This document shows, piece after piece, positions 7,312 to 15,407 of a stretch of 23,692 bases of DNA. Within the stretch, counting starts at the first letter, position 1, and each line of letters opens with the position of its first letter. The notes under the pieces were generated by a model. It was given only the letters and a program-made list of their open reading frames with translations. It did not search any database and was not told the DNA's origin. This stretch comes from JBGPBY01 sp041481485. Lineage in GTDB: Bacteria > Acidobacteriota > Terriglobia > 20CM-2-55-15. Where the stretch lies: contig JBGPBY010000036.1 in NCBI GenBank assembly GCA_041481485.1, positions 1 through 23,692 of the forward strand, given 5' to 3'. The translations under genes and the position numbers were made by a program.

Positions 7312-7797
7312 TCATCGGAACGTTACCCCAAAGCGAGGCCCAACCTCATGAATCCGAAGCCTCCCGAGATACGCCCGATACTCGAAACGCAGCGCCACGT
7401 TCTTCTTTTGCCAGATATTGACACCAGCTCCAACATTCGATCCACTTGCGATGCCAGCGCGAAAAGTGGCGGAATACCCAACGTCGAAAAAAGGCTCGAC
7501 GCGGTTGGATTGTCGTAAGAAGTGGTAGGCCGCACTGGCGGACCCCAATCCGAACACGTATCTACCGCCGATCTCCGTCGATGAGATAACCGGTCCAACC
7601 TCCGCACCGATACTTGCTCCTTTGTATAAGAAAACTTCCCCACCCCCCGCGGCATATATCGCCTTGCCACCAAAAACGGGCCGCGCAAAGGGCGCAGCGA
7701 AAACATACGTCTCGCCGCGAGGCGGTCCTGGTGTTTCAGCCCATGCCGAAGGCAATGCCGCCAAAACGGCCACAACAACAAGCAACCATGACTTCAT
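7312..7797 (-). CDS. Second small outer-membrane beta-barrel protein
   Basis: A 161-residue protein from the ATG at 7797. This start is preferred over an in-frame start 111 nt further upstream because it has a strong AGGAGG site and begins directly with a signal peptide (KSWLLVVVAVLAALPSAWA). The mature part has beta-barrel strands: TYVFAAPFARPVF, GASIGAEVGPVIS, GGRYVFGLGSASAAYHF, VEPFFDVGYSATFR, VALRFEYRAYLG, and a C-terminal HEVGPRFGVTFR. Length and strand pattern match the downstream barrel gene, 49 nt away. A role as a small outer-membrane barrel is likely; substrate and partners are unknown. Confidence 0.72.
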   Translation of the reverse strand: MKSWLLVVVAVLAALPSAWAETPGPPRGETYVFAAPFARPVFGGKAIYAAGGGEVFLYKGASIGAEVGPVISSTEIGGRYVFGLGSASAAYHFLRQSNRVEPFFDVGYSATFRAGIASGSNVGAGVNIWQKKNVALRFEYRAYLGRLRIHEVGPRFGVTFR

Positions 7798-7981
7798 AAA
7801 CCGGCCTCCTCGTCCGCGCGATTGACTCTCGGGAATGTTTCGGGCGACTCTAGTGCATTCAGTTGTTCGCGCACCTGAGTGTTTAAGTTGCACGCAGGAT
7901 TTCGTCAAGAGGCGTGCCGCTCGTGGCGCGATCTGGCGTGACGTGACGTGATTCCAATAAGCGTTAAGCAGTGAGACAAAG

Positions 7982-9199
7982 ATGAGCGAAGACTTACTCG
8001 TAACCTGGAAAGAAATTGCCGCGCACCTGAAATGTAGTGTCCGAAAGGCTCAACGCCTTGAAGGTCAGCACCTGCCTGTCAAACGCATTCCGAACACGAA
8101 AGCCGTATGGGCTTCGAAATCAGAGATTGACGAATGGTTGAACAGGCAGTCCGCGAAGGCAGTGGCGGAGACAAGCCGCGCGACACATGGAGCGCAGTTC
8201 CGATTTCCCGGTCAGCTATGGATCCTGGCTATAGCCTTCATACTGACCGCCGTGTCCGCTCTGTCTTCGGCTTATGCATTAACCATCGTCCTGTTCGTCG
8301 TTGAAACCACGGTGTTGGCAGTGACCTATTCACGTTTCCCGGATACCCTGTATATGCGAGCCTTTGTTGGGATATTCCACATCGCGGGGCTTTCCTACGC
8401 CATAGCTGCTACTTCGCTGCCTGCTGTGTTGTCAGGCGCTGTGAACATGACCACCCTGCCGCCCGCGTTTGCCTATCCATTCGCCGTTGGCTTGCGTTTC
8501 ATTCCGATTCCAATCCTCATTTGTGGAATGCTCATTTTCGGCAAACTTGGAATCATCGCTGCGTTCGATCGCAACCGTCACGTCCGTGTTGCCTACGTGA
8601 TTGCTGGCGCCGTCTTGATTGGAGCTACCGCGCTCGTTGGATTTCCTGAAATGCGAAGCATATGGCGAGAGGATTTGTCGATTCGATGGACCCTTCTGGC
8701 TGGAGAAGTCTTTATCTGCGCCGTAAATAGTGCCTTGCTCGCTCTCGGCTATTCCTTTTTCCGGTCTCCGCGCGTCCGCAGTTACAATACGTTCATATCG
8801 CAGTGCGGAATCGCGTGCGTGCTGATCGCACTGACGGCGGCAATCGACAATCGCCATTGGACCGAAATCAGTCATTCGTCCCTGGACGTACTGCATCCTG
8901 CTACATACAGGGTGGGAAACGCCAACGCGGCGAGTGATCTTCGGAAGTGGTTAGAGAATCATCATTCGGAAGCGGGAGAGGATCTTGTCGCCCTATCCAG
9001 TGATCCGGAGTTTTTGTACGCCTTGGAAAATAAGCAGTTCTACAAACAGAGTTTCGATGAAGCATTCCAGGGGTCGCACCGTGCCGTGATCTTCGGTTTC
9101 AGAGACATACCGAACTCATCGCTGAGACAACCACGGTTCCTGCTGATTCGCTTCCCTGCGGAGTTGGCCACGATACTTCGCTTTCAGCGCATCGACTAG
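7982..9199 (+). CDS. Membrane-anchored HTH (MerR/excisionase-like) regulator
   Basis: A 405-residue protein with two parts. Residues 5-60 form a winged-helix DNA-binding domain of the MerR/excisionase type (TWKEIAAHLKCSVRKAQRLE, then LPVKRIPNTKAVWASKSEIDEWL), which acidobacteria often fuse to other modules. Residues 75-300 contain about six or seven hydrophobic helices, for example LWILAIAFILTAVSALSSAY, PIPILICGMLIFG and CGIACVLIALTAA. The last 110 residues are soluble. The arrangement suggests a transcription factor held at the inner membrane that senses a membrane or envelope signal; the signal is unknown. A membrane-protein gene follows after 10 nt, presumably in the same operon. The HTH identity is firm; the regulatory role is inference. 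The divergent barrel gene upstream is a candidate target. Confidence 0.78.
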   Translation: MSEDLLVTWKEIAAHLKCSVRKAQRLEGQHLPVKRIPNTKAVWASKSEIDEWLNRQSAKAVAETSRATHGAQFRFPGQLWILAIAFILTAVSALSSAYALTIVLFVVETTVLAVTYSRFPDTLYMRAFVGIFHIAGLSYAIAATSLPAVLSGAVNMTTLPPAFAYPFAVGLRFIPIPILICGMLIFGKLGIIAAFDRNRHVRVAYVIAGAVLIGATALVGFPEMRSIWREDLSIRWTLLAGEVFICAVNSALLALGYSFFRSPRVRSYNTFISQCGIACVLIALTAAIDNRHWTEISHSSLDVLHPATYRVGNANAASDLRKWLENHHSEAGEDLVALSSDPEFLYALENKQFYKQSFDEAFQGSHRAVIFGFRDIPNSSLRQPRFLLIRFPAELATILRFQRID

Positions 9200-9209
9200 G
9201 AGTCATACT

Positions 9210-9758
9210 ATGGTTAGTAGTTCTATCCCGGTTATTGGACTGGCCGTCGGCATAATACTATTGCTTTTTGGCCGAAGGCTTTTCTGGCTCTTTGTCGCCG
9301 CGATAGGATTTGTTGCCGGGATGGAAATCGCTCAGCAAATCACGCATAACCCGTCGCCATTGGTCGTTCTGGTCTTTGCACTTGGTCTCGGAATTCTGGG
9401 AGCAGTCCTGGCCATTTTGCTTCAGAAATTCGCGATCGCAGTTGCGGGCTTTATTTCAGGAGGGCGCCTGGCCACGGCATTGTCCGCAGCGTTTTACATG
9501 AATCATCCGGAGAATGCGCGGGTCATTTTTCTAATCGGTGGCATTCTCGGCGCCATTCTCCTTCTCGCGCTTTTTGATTCGGCGCTGATCCTTTTGACTT
9601 CTGTGGAAGGTGCACATCTGATTTCTAACCTGATTGTGCTTCCGCAGATGGGCTGCACGATCGTAATGATCACCTTAATTGTGATAGGAGTGCTTGCGCA
9701 GAGTGCGATGCTCCGGCGAACTTTACAGTCGGGTATGCATCCTCGACAGATTCAATGA
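9210..9758 (+). CDS. Multi-pass membrane protein, DUF4203/TMEM198-like
   Basis: A 182-residue, very hydrophobic protein with about six membrane segments: VIGLAVGIILLLFG, LFWLFVAAIGFVAGMEIA, PLVVLVFALGLGILGAVLAI, AVAGFISGGRLATAL, VIFLIGGILGAILLLALF and IVMITLIVIGVLAQ. The GRRLFWLFVAAIGFVAG segment resembles DUF4203/TMEM198-type proteins. No catalytic motif is visible. An AGGAG site precedes the ATG by 7 nt, and the stop of the HTH-membrane regulator lies only 10 nt upstream, so both are likely translated from one message and may interact in the membrane. Its end faces the end of a minus-strand gene 21 nt away. Function unknown. Confidence 0.68.
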   Translation: MVSSSIPVIGLAVGIILLLFGRRLFWLFVAAIGFVAGMEIAQQITHNPSPLVVLVFALGLGILGAVLAILLQKFAIAVAGFISGGRLATALSAAFYMNHPENARVIFLIGGILGAILLLALFDSALILLTSVEGAHLISNLIVLPQMGCTIVMITLIVIGVLAQSAMLRRTLQSGMHPRQIQ

Positions 9759-9779
9759 GCTATTGGTACAGCGTCGCCG

Positions 9780-11222
9780 CTATTGCGGGTCGAGCACCAG
9801 TTGCAGTCCCGTAATATCCTTGTCTGCGACAACGACATTTACAGGCGAACCTGCCACTTTCGAGGAACTGCATCCCCGGCACGACCTAAGGACAATCGCC
9901 TGGTATGTCCGAGCCGGCACGTTTCTTACAGTAAACGAATTATCAGCCGCGACTTCCGCCTCAACGATCAATCCCGACGGTCGAAGATTCTCTACCAATA
10001 CGACGCGTACCAGTTCTCCCGCGTTCAGGCCGGCTATTCCGGTGACGCGGCCGGTGACCTTACGCAACGAAGGATCCTGCATCGACGCCACGACTGTCTG
10101 CGGCTCCTTGGTGGCTCCCAAAATCTCCGCGAAACTAGCTGGTGCGCGATCCGCCTTCTGCAGGTCGACCAGCTCCGAGATCGGCGCCAGCGTCATTACC
10201 AAACGATTCGGATCGGAATTCCAGGGGACGTATGGAGTTCTCATCGCCCATCGTATGAAGATGCTCGATGCGCCAATCGGCAGGGTCGCAACATTGGCTT
10301 GAAATCTCTTCAATGTTGGACCTGAAAGGTAGTACTCCACGTTTGAAACATAGAAAGCGGCAACAGTGGAATTGCGTTCTTTGAGATAATCCGAAACCTT
10401 TCGAATGGTCGAGGGTCCCGCGAAATCTCCAACAAGAGGAATAATGAGATTCTTCCGATGCAGCTCGCGCACATACTGATACGCCGCTTCCGATGACAAG
10501 TAGCTCCAGGACTGACCATTCCTGTCCGTAGCTGTCATCAAATTTGTATATGTAATCGGAACTGCCGGAGTAGGCCCGCCCGGACTCGCAAATTCGGCCG
10601 TGATCGACGGCCCGCCGCGGTTGAAGATTCCGTAAATGAAGTCGATCGTGGCAAGGTCGTCGTTACTCAGCCCATACTTATGGCTTGCCAGGATGCTCCT
10701 GACCCTTTCCATGTTGACCGCCAAACCTTCTCTTGGCGCGGCCTCATAGGATGCCATCAGCGCCGCAGCGCTTGTCGACGCAGTGAGACCGTCGGGTCGC
10801 CGCCGCGAGAAAAGAAGCGACATAAAATCCGCACGATCCGGGGCCAGCTCAAACAAGGCTTTGAACAACAGGATGTCCAGCATGTTCTGCCGGCGAATAT
10901 CGATAATGAACCCAATTTTCGATTGCAGCGCCCACATGTACGTGAAGTTCTGCTCCGGCCCCACCCCGAGATAAACCCCTCCCGGTTTGATTATTTGCCT
11001 GAGTGGAGGAATGACGTCTTGAATGGTGGGTTCGTTCGAGATCCAGTTATCGCCGGTATACTGCCCGGACGGCTCGGAAAGCTCCGTAATCATCCGCCAG
11101 AAGTCTTGATCACTGATCTGATCCGGCAGTCCGCGAACCTGCGCGGATGAGGTGCCGACAAGGTTACAGAGGACGAGTATGACTAGAATGAGGATGAACC
11201 GAATGGAAAGCCATTTGTCCAA
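9780..11222 (-). CDS. Exported LIC_10091-like protein with C-terminal CnaB-like domain
   Basis: About 480 residues. The frame is open to a TTG at 11267, but the TTG at 11222 is preferred: it has a GGAGG site 5 nt upstream and gives a clean N-terminal signal or anchor (RFILILVILVLCNLVG, then TSSAQ). The main domain (about 25-370) begins DQDFWRMITELSEPSGQY and contains SNEPTIQDVIPPLR, GGVYLGVGPEQNFTYM, DIRRQNMLDILLFKALFEL and LFSRRRPDGL. I recognise this as the LIC_10091-type domain of unknown function. The GVGPEQ...DIRRQ pattern resembles the nucleotide-binding start of a class I methyltransferase fold. Residues about 390-480 form a carboxypeptidase-regulatory beta sandwich (VTGRVTGIAGLNAGELVRVV, TYQAIVLRSCRGCSSSKVAG). 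It is downstream of the MoaF and NTF2-like genes on the same strand, 56 nt from the NTF2 stop. Function unknown. Confidence 0.7.
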   Translation of the reverse strand: MDKWLSIRFILILVILVLCNLVGTSSAQVRGLPDQISDQDFWRMITELSEPSGQYTGDNWISNEPTIQDVIPPLRQIIKPGGVYLGVGPEQNFTYMWALQSKIGFIIDIRRQNMLDILLFKALFELAPDRADFMSLLFSRRRPDGLTASTSAAALMASYEAAPREGLAVNMERVRSILASHKYGLSNDDLATIDFIYGIFNRGGPSITAEFASPGGPTPAVPITYTNLMTATDRNGQSWSYLSSEAAYQYVRELHRKNLIIPLVGDFAGPSTIRKVSDYLKERNSTVAAFYVSNVEYYLSGPTLKRFQANVATLPIGASSIFIRWAMRTPYVPWNSDPNRLVMTLAPISELVDLQKADRAPASFAEILGATKEPQTVVASMQDPSLRKVTGRVTGIAGLNAGELVRVVLVENLRPSGLIVEAEVAADNSFTVRNVPARTYQAIVLRSCRGCSSSKVAGSPVNVVVADKDITGLQLVLDPQ

Positions 11223-11278
11223 GCGAACCTCCAACTCCTGGGATTGCTGCACAATCTTACATGACAAAGCTTGCGGAC

Positions 11279-12040
11279 CTATACCAAGTCGTCGGGACCC
11301 TGTTGATCCTCTGGAAAGCGCGTGGCAAAGCGCGACACGGAAATCGGTTGCGCATAGCTCTTGCCCGGGCGATAGTCGGCGCGGGACAGCGTGTCGTATT
11401 CGAGCCGACTAATCTTCCAGTGGCGCGCCGCGTCTTTCCGATAATTGACGCGGTAGACGCCGCCTTCCCACCACATCCGCACGCCTTCGCCGTGCAAGCG
11501 GGCCATTGCAGCTAGCGATGTCTCGGTCTCAAACGGCATGCCCACCTGGATCGAATAGGGGAACACGGCCTTTGCGGACCGAAGATCCGGCGACACTTCC
11601 ACGCTGTCGCGCTGCTGGTCGGCAGTGAGCTCGAAGCCTGGCGCCGGCTCCATCCTGCGGCCGGTCTTCCCTGCGGGGAAACAATCGCGATACAGACGGC
11701 TCACGCCGTGGCTGCGGCTCCTGAAGACGCCGCCGTTAATTACGACCTCGGCGCCTTCAGTATCGGCGGCAAACATACCGATGACTTCTTCATGCAGGCC
11801 CTTGTCCATCGCCTGCTCGAAGGCCTGATGAAACTTGCGAAGCGCCTTCTCCTCTTCCAGCAAGGCCGCCCGCAGTGCCGGGTTGTCTGTAGTGGTGGCC
11901 TCTTTGGCTTCTGCCTTGGCCATGCTCACGGCCGGTACGAGCGCCGCAGAGGCGCCGGCGCCCATTTTCCAGATGAAGGAGCGGCGGCTGTTGTCTGCCG
12001 ACTGCGCAGTCCGCGATTTCCCAGGTCTCAGGATATTCAT
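11279..12040 (-). CDS. Tat-exported NTF2/SnoaL-like protein
   Basis: About 253 residues. The N-terminus has a twin-arginine signal, SRRSFIWKMGAGASAALVPA, so the folded protein is probably exported by Tat, often a sign of cofactor binding or folding before export. The rest looks like an NTF2/SnoaL-type alpha+beta cone: the helical ALLEEEKALRKFHQAFEQAM, then strands containing AEVVINGGVFRSR, GMPFETETSLAAMARLHGEG, VYRVNYRKDAARHWKISRLEYDT. A strong GAGGAGG site lies 8 nt before the ATG at 12040, which overlaps the upstream stop by one base (TGATG). An in-frame GTG one codon earlier is also possible and would give a 4-base overlap. This tight coupling to the MoaF-like gene implies a shared function. 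Ligand or catalytic activity is unknown. Confidence 0.72.
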   Translation of the reverse strand: MNILRPGKSRTAQSADNSRRSFIWKMGAGASAALVPAVSMAKAEAKEATTTDNPALRAALLEEEKALRKFHQAFEQAMDKGLHEEVIGMFAADTEGAEVVINGGVFRSRSHGVSRLYRDCFPAGKTGRRMEPAPGFELTADQQRDSVEVSPDLRSAKAVFPYSIQVGMPFETETSLAAMARLHGEGVRMWWEGGVYRVNYRKDAARHWKISRLEYDTLSRADYRPGKSYAQPISVSRFATRFPEDQQGPDDLV

Positions 12041-13869
12041 CACGCATTCCTCCTCTTCGGCCCGTACAACTCGAGGATGTCAAACTTCCCGATGTGACGA
12101 CCGATCGCGCCGGTCACACCGAGGCTGACGCCCCTGGCGCTGCCGTTGAACGTGAAGCCGCAGTCATGGGAGGCCTTGGTATTGAGCAGCTCGATCATCT
12201 GGTTGCCGTTACACGCTTCTTCGTTCTGACAGAAGATGTAAACACCCGGGCGCAACTTCACGTAGATGCAGGGCGAGCACCACTCCGCCCCCAGGGCCTG
12301 AGCGCCCGTGAAGATCACCCATGACATGGAATGCGGAGAAGAATAGATGTGCATGGAGGTCGTCTGGTCGGAGTAAGACCACGAGAAAGCGTGCCCCACC
12401 AGTTCATCGGTCAGTTGATGCCGCACATAGAGCGGCGCTTCTACGTTTGACGGGCCGGGCATTTCCACCGCGCCGAAGATGGCGTGATAGGTGGTCTCGT
12501 TGCCGTAATACTCTGTCCCCATGTGGGACTCGATACTGGTGGCGAGCCCGTTGGTGAAGTCCACCGCCACCTGCACGCTGGCGCGCGGCTTGCTGTCCGC
12601 GATGATGTGACTGAACCAGGCCAGGTTGTCGTCGCCTTCATAGGCGCGGTAATCGGCATCGTGCCAGACGTTGTCGCTGCGGTCCCGATACTGCAGCTTG
12701 AACATCTCCTTGATGCGATAGTCTCGCACCGGGCCGCCGTTGTCGAAACGCAGCGTGAATTCCTTGCCCGTCAGGATGTCGGAGAACTGCAGGTTGTTGC
12801 CGGTTGCGACGGCCTGCGGAGGCGCCTGCTGGGCAGCGCCACCGCCAAAGGCGGATGTCATCTTCAGGGCTGCCTGATGCATCTCTTCGTCTGTCATGTG
12901 AGTGAAAGACCTCACGGGACGATAGGTGGTCCGCGCTCCCTTCTGCGGTAGAGCCGCGCCTGTCGGTGGAACTGCGGCCGCACCTCCGGCTGGCGCGGAA
13001 GCAGCCGCCGGTGCAAACATTGGCCTCAGGCCATGGTCATCGAAGTTTTCAAGATAGGCCAGCTGCCCGACAACCTTCCCGTCGCCCCTGAACATGTAGT
13101 ACTCGAGTTCATCCTTGTCGTTGAAGCCGAAGCGCACTCCCACCTGTTTGACGCCGTACAGATCGGTCACAAAGCAGGTATGGATGCCCGAGAATTCGCA
13201 CTCGGTTCTGTTGTATATAATGGTCCGGTCATCGACAAGCACGTAATCCGAAGTGGCGACGTAACTCAGATCGTCGATATGCCGGGTCAGCTCGACGAAG
13301 TTGGTGTTGGCCACCGACGCATAGAGTTCCAGCGTCTCGATGCCGGCATCCTGCGTCCAGTGGATCCCCTTGCCGGTCATCCGGTTGGTGTAGTGGTGAA
13401 GCTTCTCCGGAGCCTTCTGCCCGCCATCGACATACCCGAAATAGATCTGCCGCTGGACTTCCCGGTCATCGAGCGTGAACTCGTTGGGTCTTCCGGCATT
13501 CTGCTTGATGCCGCTGGAGGTCCACACCTCGAACACCGTGGCCAGATTGGTCTTCTGGTCGATGAACACGTTGTAGCCCTTCTGTTCGCCGGGAATCAGG
13601 TGCGAGAAAAACAACATCTGGTTCAGGGTCAGCTCGCCGTATCCGGCTGCCACCTGCTTGCCGCCTTCGGTGAGGGTCAGCCGCCTGTTTGCAGCGAACT
13701 TGTATTCAAGAGTCGGGCCGTTCTGGGTGACGATTTTCAGCGTCTTGCCATTCAACACGTTTGAAAAGGTCGAAGCACTCCTGGGGCCCCCTTCAGCCGA
13801 CTTGAGCTTGGTCCCAATCTGCTCCTTTGTCAGCATGGTGTACTTGAAGCGATGCATCGGTATACGCAT
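12040..13869 (-). CDS. Tandem MoaF-like fusion protein
   Basis: A 609-residue protein made of two homologous halves. The first (about 12-275) and second (about 325-609) each start with a short helix (MLTKEQIGTKLKS; HMTDEEMHQAALKMTSA) and a FSxxLxGK block (35-42; 362-369), and have FSH and GLAT/NLAT strands at matching places. They are joined by an Ala/Pro-rich linker (about 285-355). The second half ends with HIYSSPHSMSWVIFTG, CIYVKLRPGVYIF and VSLGVTGAIGR, resembling the MoaF family found near molybdenum-cofactor genes and predicted to have a lipocalin-like barrel. Normal MoaF is about half this length. No signal peptide is visible, so it is presumably cytosolic. An AGGGGA site precedes the ATG at 13869. 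Its stop is coupled to the Tat-exported gene. The biochemical role is unproven, and no Moco enzyme gene is in the window. Confidence 0.65.
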   Translation of the reverse strand: MRIPMHRFKYTMLTKEQIGTKLKSAEGGPRSASTFSNVLNGKTLKIVTQNGPTLEYKFAANRRLTLTEGGKQVAAGYGELTLNQMLFFSHLIPGEQKGYNVFIDQKTNLATVFEVWTSSGIKQNAGRPNEFTLDDREVQRQIYFGYVDGGQKAPEKLHHYTNRMTGKGIHWTQDAGIETLELYASVANTNFVELTRHIDDLSYVATSDYVLVDDRTIIYNRTECEFSGIHTCFVTDLYGVKQVGVRFGFNDKDELEYYMFRGDGKVVGQLAYLENFDDHGLRPMFAPAAASAPAGGAAAVPPTGAALPQKGARTTYRPVRSFTHMTDEEMHQAALKMTSAFGGGAAQQAPPQAVATGNNLQFSDILTGKEFTLRFDNGGPVRDYRIKEMFKLQYRDRSDNVWHDADYRAYEGDDNLAWFSHIIADSKPRASVQVAVDFTNGLATSIESHMGTEYYGNETTYHAIFGAVEMPGPSNVEAPLYVRHQLTDELVGHAFSWSYSDQTTSMHIYSSPHSMSWVIFTGAQALGAEWCSPCIYVKLRPGVYIFCQNEEACNGNQMIELLNTKASHDCGFTFNGSARGVSLGVTGAIGRHIGKFDILELYGPKRRNA

Positions 13870-13935
13870 GTTTCCCCTGTCTTGATGCCCCGTTGAAGGA
13901 ATGATGAAAGGGCAGTGTTTTGCGAGTCGTGGGGA

Positions 13936-13965
13936 ATTCTAGTGGGGATTGGCAACGTGCTGCAA
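13936..13965 (-). promoter_or_regulatory. Candidate sigma-70 type promoter for the MoaF-like operon
   Basis: Read on the minus strand, TTGCAG (13960-13965) and TAGAAT (13936-13941) are separated by 18 bp, a reasonable -35/-10 pair. They lie 67-96 nt upstream of the ATG at 13869, in the only gap between the serine hydrolase gene and this operon. Motif match only. Confidence 0.35.
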
Positions 13966-13987
13966 GGTTCTCCTTGAGAGCGGGAAT

Positions 13988-15370
13988 TCAGGACAATCGA
14001 GTGCCGGGCGTGCCGGGGCGGCCCACTCGATACATGATGAGGCCCGTGGCTCGGCCCTCGGGATCCGTTTCAAAGGTGAACTGCGAGCCAGTCTCCTTGA
14101 CGAAGAAATTCTTTTCGCTTTCGGCAAACATTTCAAACATGGGCCCGCCCATGCCCTGCTGTCCGAAACCCTGTGCGAAGAGGCGGCCGCCGTCGCGAGT
14201 GATTTCGAAAATGCGATCAGGCAATTGATAGCGTCCCGTGTAGTTATCGAGAAGCTTAGGATCGAGTTGAATCACGGTGTGCGACTTTGGAGGCTCGGCA
14301 TTGGCAAGCGGCAGCTTCGGGTTCAGGAGATGAAGACCGATGTCATCAACGCCGCTCGGAGTAGAAGCATTGGACAGTACAACGACCCCGATACTTTCCT
14401 TAGGATTGTATGCGACGAATGAGCGGAAGCCTCCGGTGCCGCCGCCATGCCACGCGGTCTCTCCGAAAATTTGCCACGCCAAACCGATCTCGAATTTTGT
14501 TTTGCCCAGGGGCCGGCGGACTTCGAGCATGGCTTTCATAGCGGGCGCGAGAGGCGATTCCTTGTATCCGAGGAATGCTTCCAGGAACGTCAGCATGTCA
14601 TTGACGGAGGAGCGCAGTGCGCCTGCACCGGCAAAAGCGTGGGAAGGGTCCCAGTCTTTTTGGTCAACGGGCGCAAGGAGCGCGTTGTGACCGGTTGCCA
14701 TTCGCTGCTTCATGGAGGGAGAGAGTGTTATACCCGTGTCGGGCATACCGAGCGGTTGCGTGATGCGGCTTCGGATGAGGCTCTCATAATCCGTTCCGGC
14801 ACGGTACGCGAGGATGTGGCCGAGAAGACCTGCGCCCAAATTCGAATATTCGAATTCGGAACCAGGGTCGCGCGGCAGCGTGTAGCCGGAAAGGAACTCG
14901 TACAAATCGTCCATGCTGTAGAAGGCGTGAGGATTGGCTGCGTCCTTCATCTCACCCTGCGCGAGGTTTAGCTTCAGGTTGCTGGGAACGGGCGGGAGCC
15001 CGGAACTGTGCGTGGAAAGATCAAGCAGCGTAATGGATTTGCCGCTCCGCTGAGGCATCCTGACATGTTCGGGAAGATATTTGGCGGCTGGATCGTCGAG
15101 GGCGACCTCTTTGCGATTCACCATCTCCGCCAATAACAGCGAAGTGAAGACCTTGGAGATGGATCCAATTTCGAAGATCGTATCCCCATCGAGCGTACGT
15201 GGATCGCCGTTCGCGAGCTTGCCATAGGCGACGACGCGGCGGCCATTGGGTCTGATGACACCCACGACAATGCCGACCGCCTGCTTTTGTTGATCAATGC
15301 GTTTGGCGAGGATCTCGCGGATTTCGTCGGTGCTGGGAGCTGTAATTGGTTCGGAAGTATTCGGATTCAT
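13988..15370 (-). CDS. Serine beta-lactamase-like hydrolase (class C / DD-peptidase family)
   Basis: A 460-residue member of the serine beta-lactamase/penicillin-binding family. The three active-site motifs are present: S-x-x-K as S70-ISK in FEIGSISKVF, Y-x-N as Y175-S-N177 in EYSNLGAGLLG, and the KTG-equivalent H308-G-G in WHGGGTGGF, which points to class C-like esterases and DD-peptidases. Residues about 365-460 form a separate C-terminal beta domain (LDNYTGRYQLPDRIFEITRD), common in acidobacterial members. No signal peptide is seen after the ATG at 15370, which is unusual for a wall-acting enzyme. Possible substrates are D-amino-acid peptides, esters or amides; antibiotic resistance cannot be inferred. 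It follows the aspartic-protease gene by 37 nt, so the two probably form an operon. Confidence 0.85.
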   Translation of the reverse strand: MNPNTSEPITAPSTDEIREILAKRIDQQKQAVGIVVGVIRPNGRRVVAYGKLANGDPRTLDGDTIFEIGSISKVFTSLLLAEMVNRKEVALDDPAAKYLPEHVRMPQRSGKSITLLDLSTHSSGLPPVPSNLKLNLAQGEMKDAANPHAFYSMDDLYEFLSGYTLPRDPGSEFEYSNLGAGLLGHILAYRAGTDYESLIRSRITQPLGMPDTGITLSPSMKQRMATGHNALLAPVDQKDWDPSHAFAGAGALRSSVNDMLTFLEAFLGYKESPLAPAMKAMLEVRRPLGKTKFEIGLAWQIFGETAWHGGGTGGFRSFVAYNPKESIGVVVLSNASTPSGVDDIGLHLLNPKLPLANAEPPKSHTVIQLDPKLLDNYTGRYQLPDRIFEITRDGGRLFAQGFGQQGMGGPMFEMFAESEKNFFVKETGSQFTFETDPEGRATGLIMYRVGRPGTPGTRLS

Positions 15371-15407
15371 AACACCATGAACGAACGCGGATGCAGAAAT
15401 ATCGTTT

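Noticed and set aside
7982..8150. Phage excisionase or mobile-element marker
   Set aside because: The excisionase-like HTH is fused to a long membrane region and no integrase or phage gene is nearby; such fusions are common in acidobacterial regulators.
13033..13764. 243-codon plus-strand ORF opposite the MoaF-like gene
   Set aside because: It is antisense to a gene with internal homologous repeats and a good start. The region is GC-rich, which makes long shadow frames likely.
13988..15370. Antibiotic-resistance beta-lactamase
   Set aside because: The motifs define the broad serine hydrolase family only. No signal peptide is seen and the extra C-terminal domain is typical of environmental esterase or peptidase relatives.
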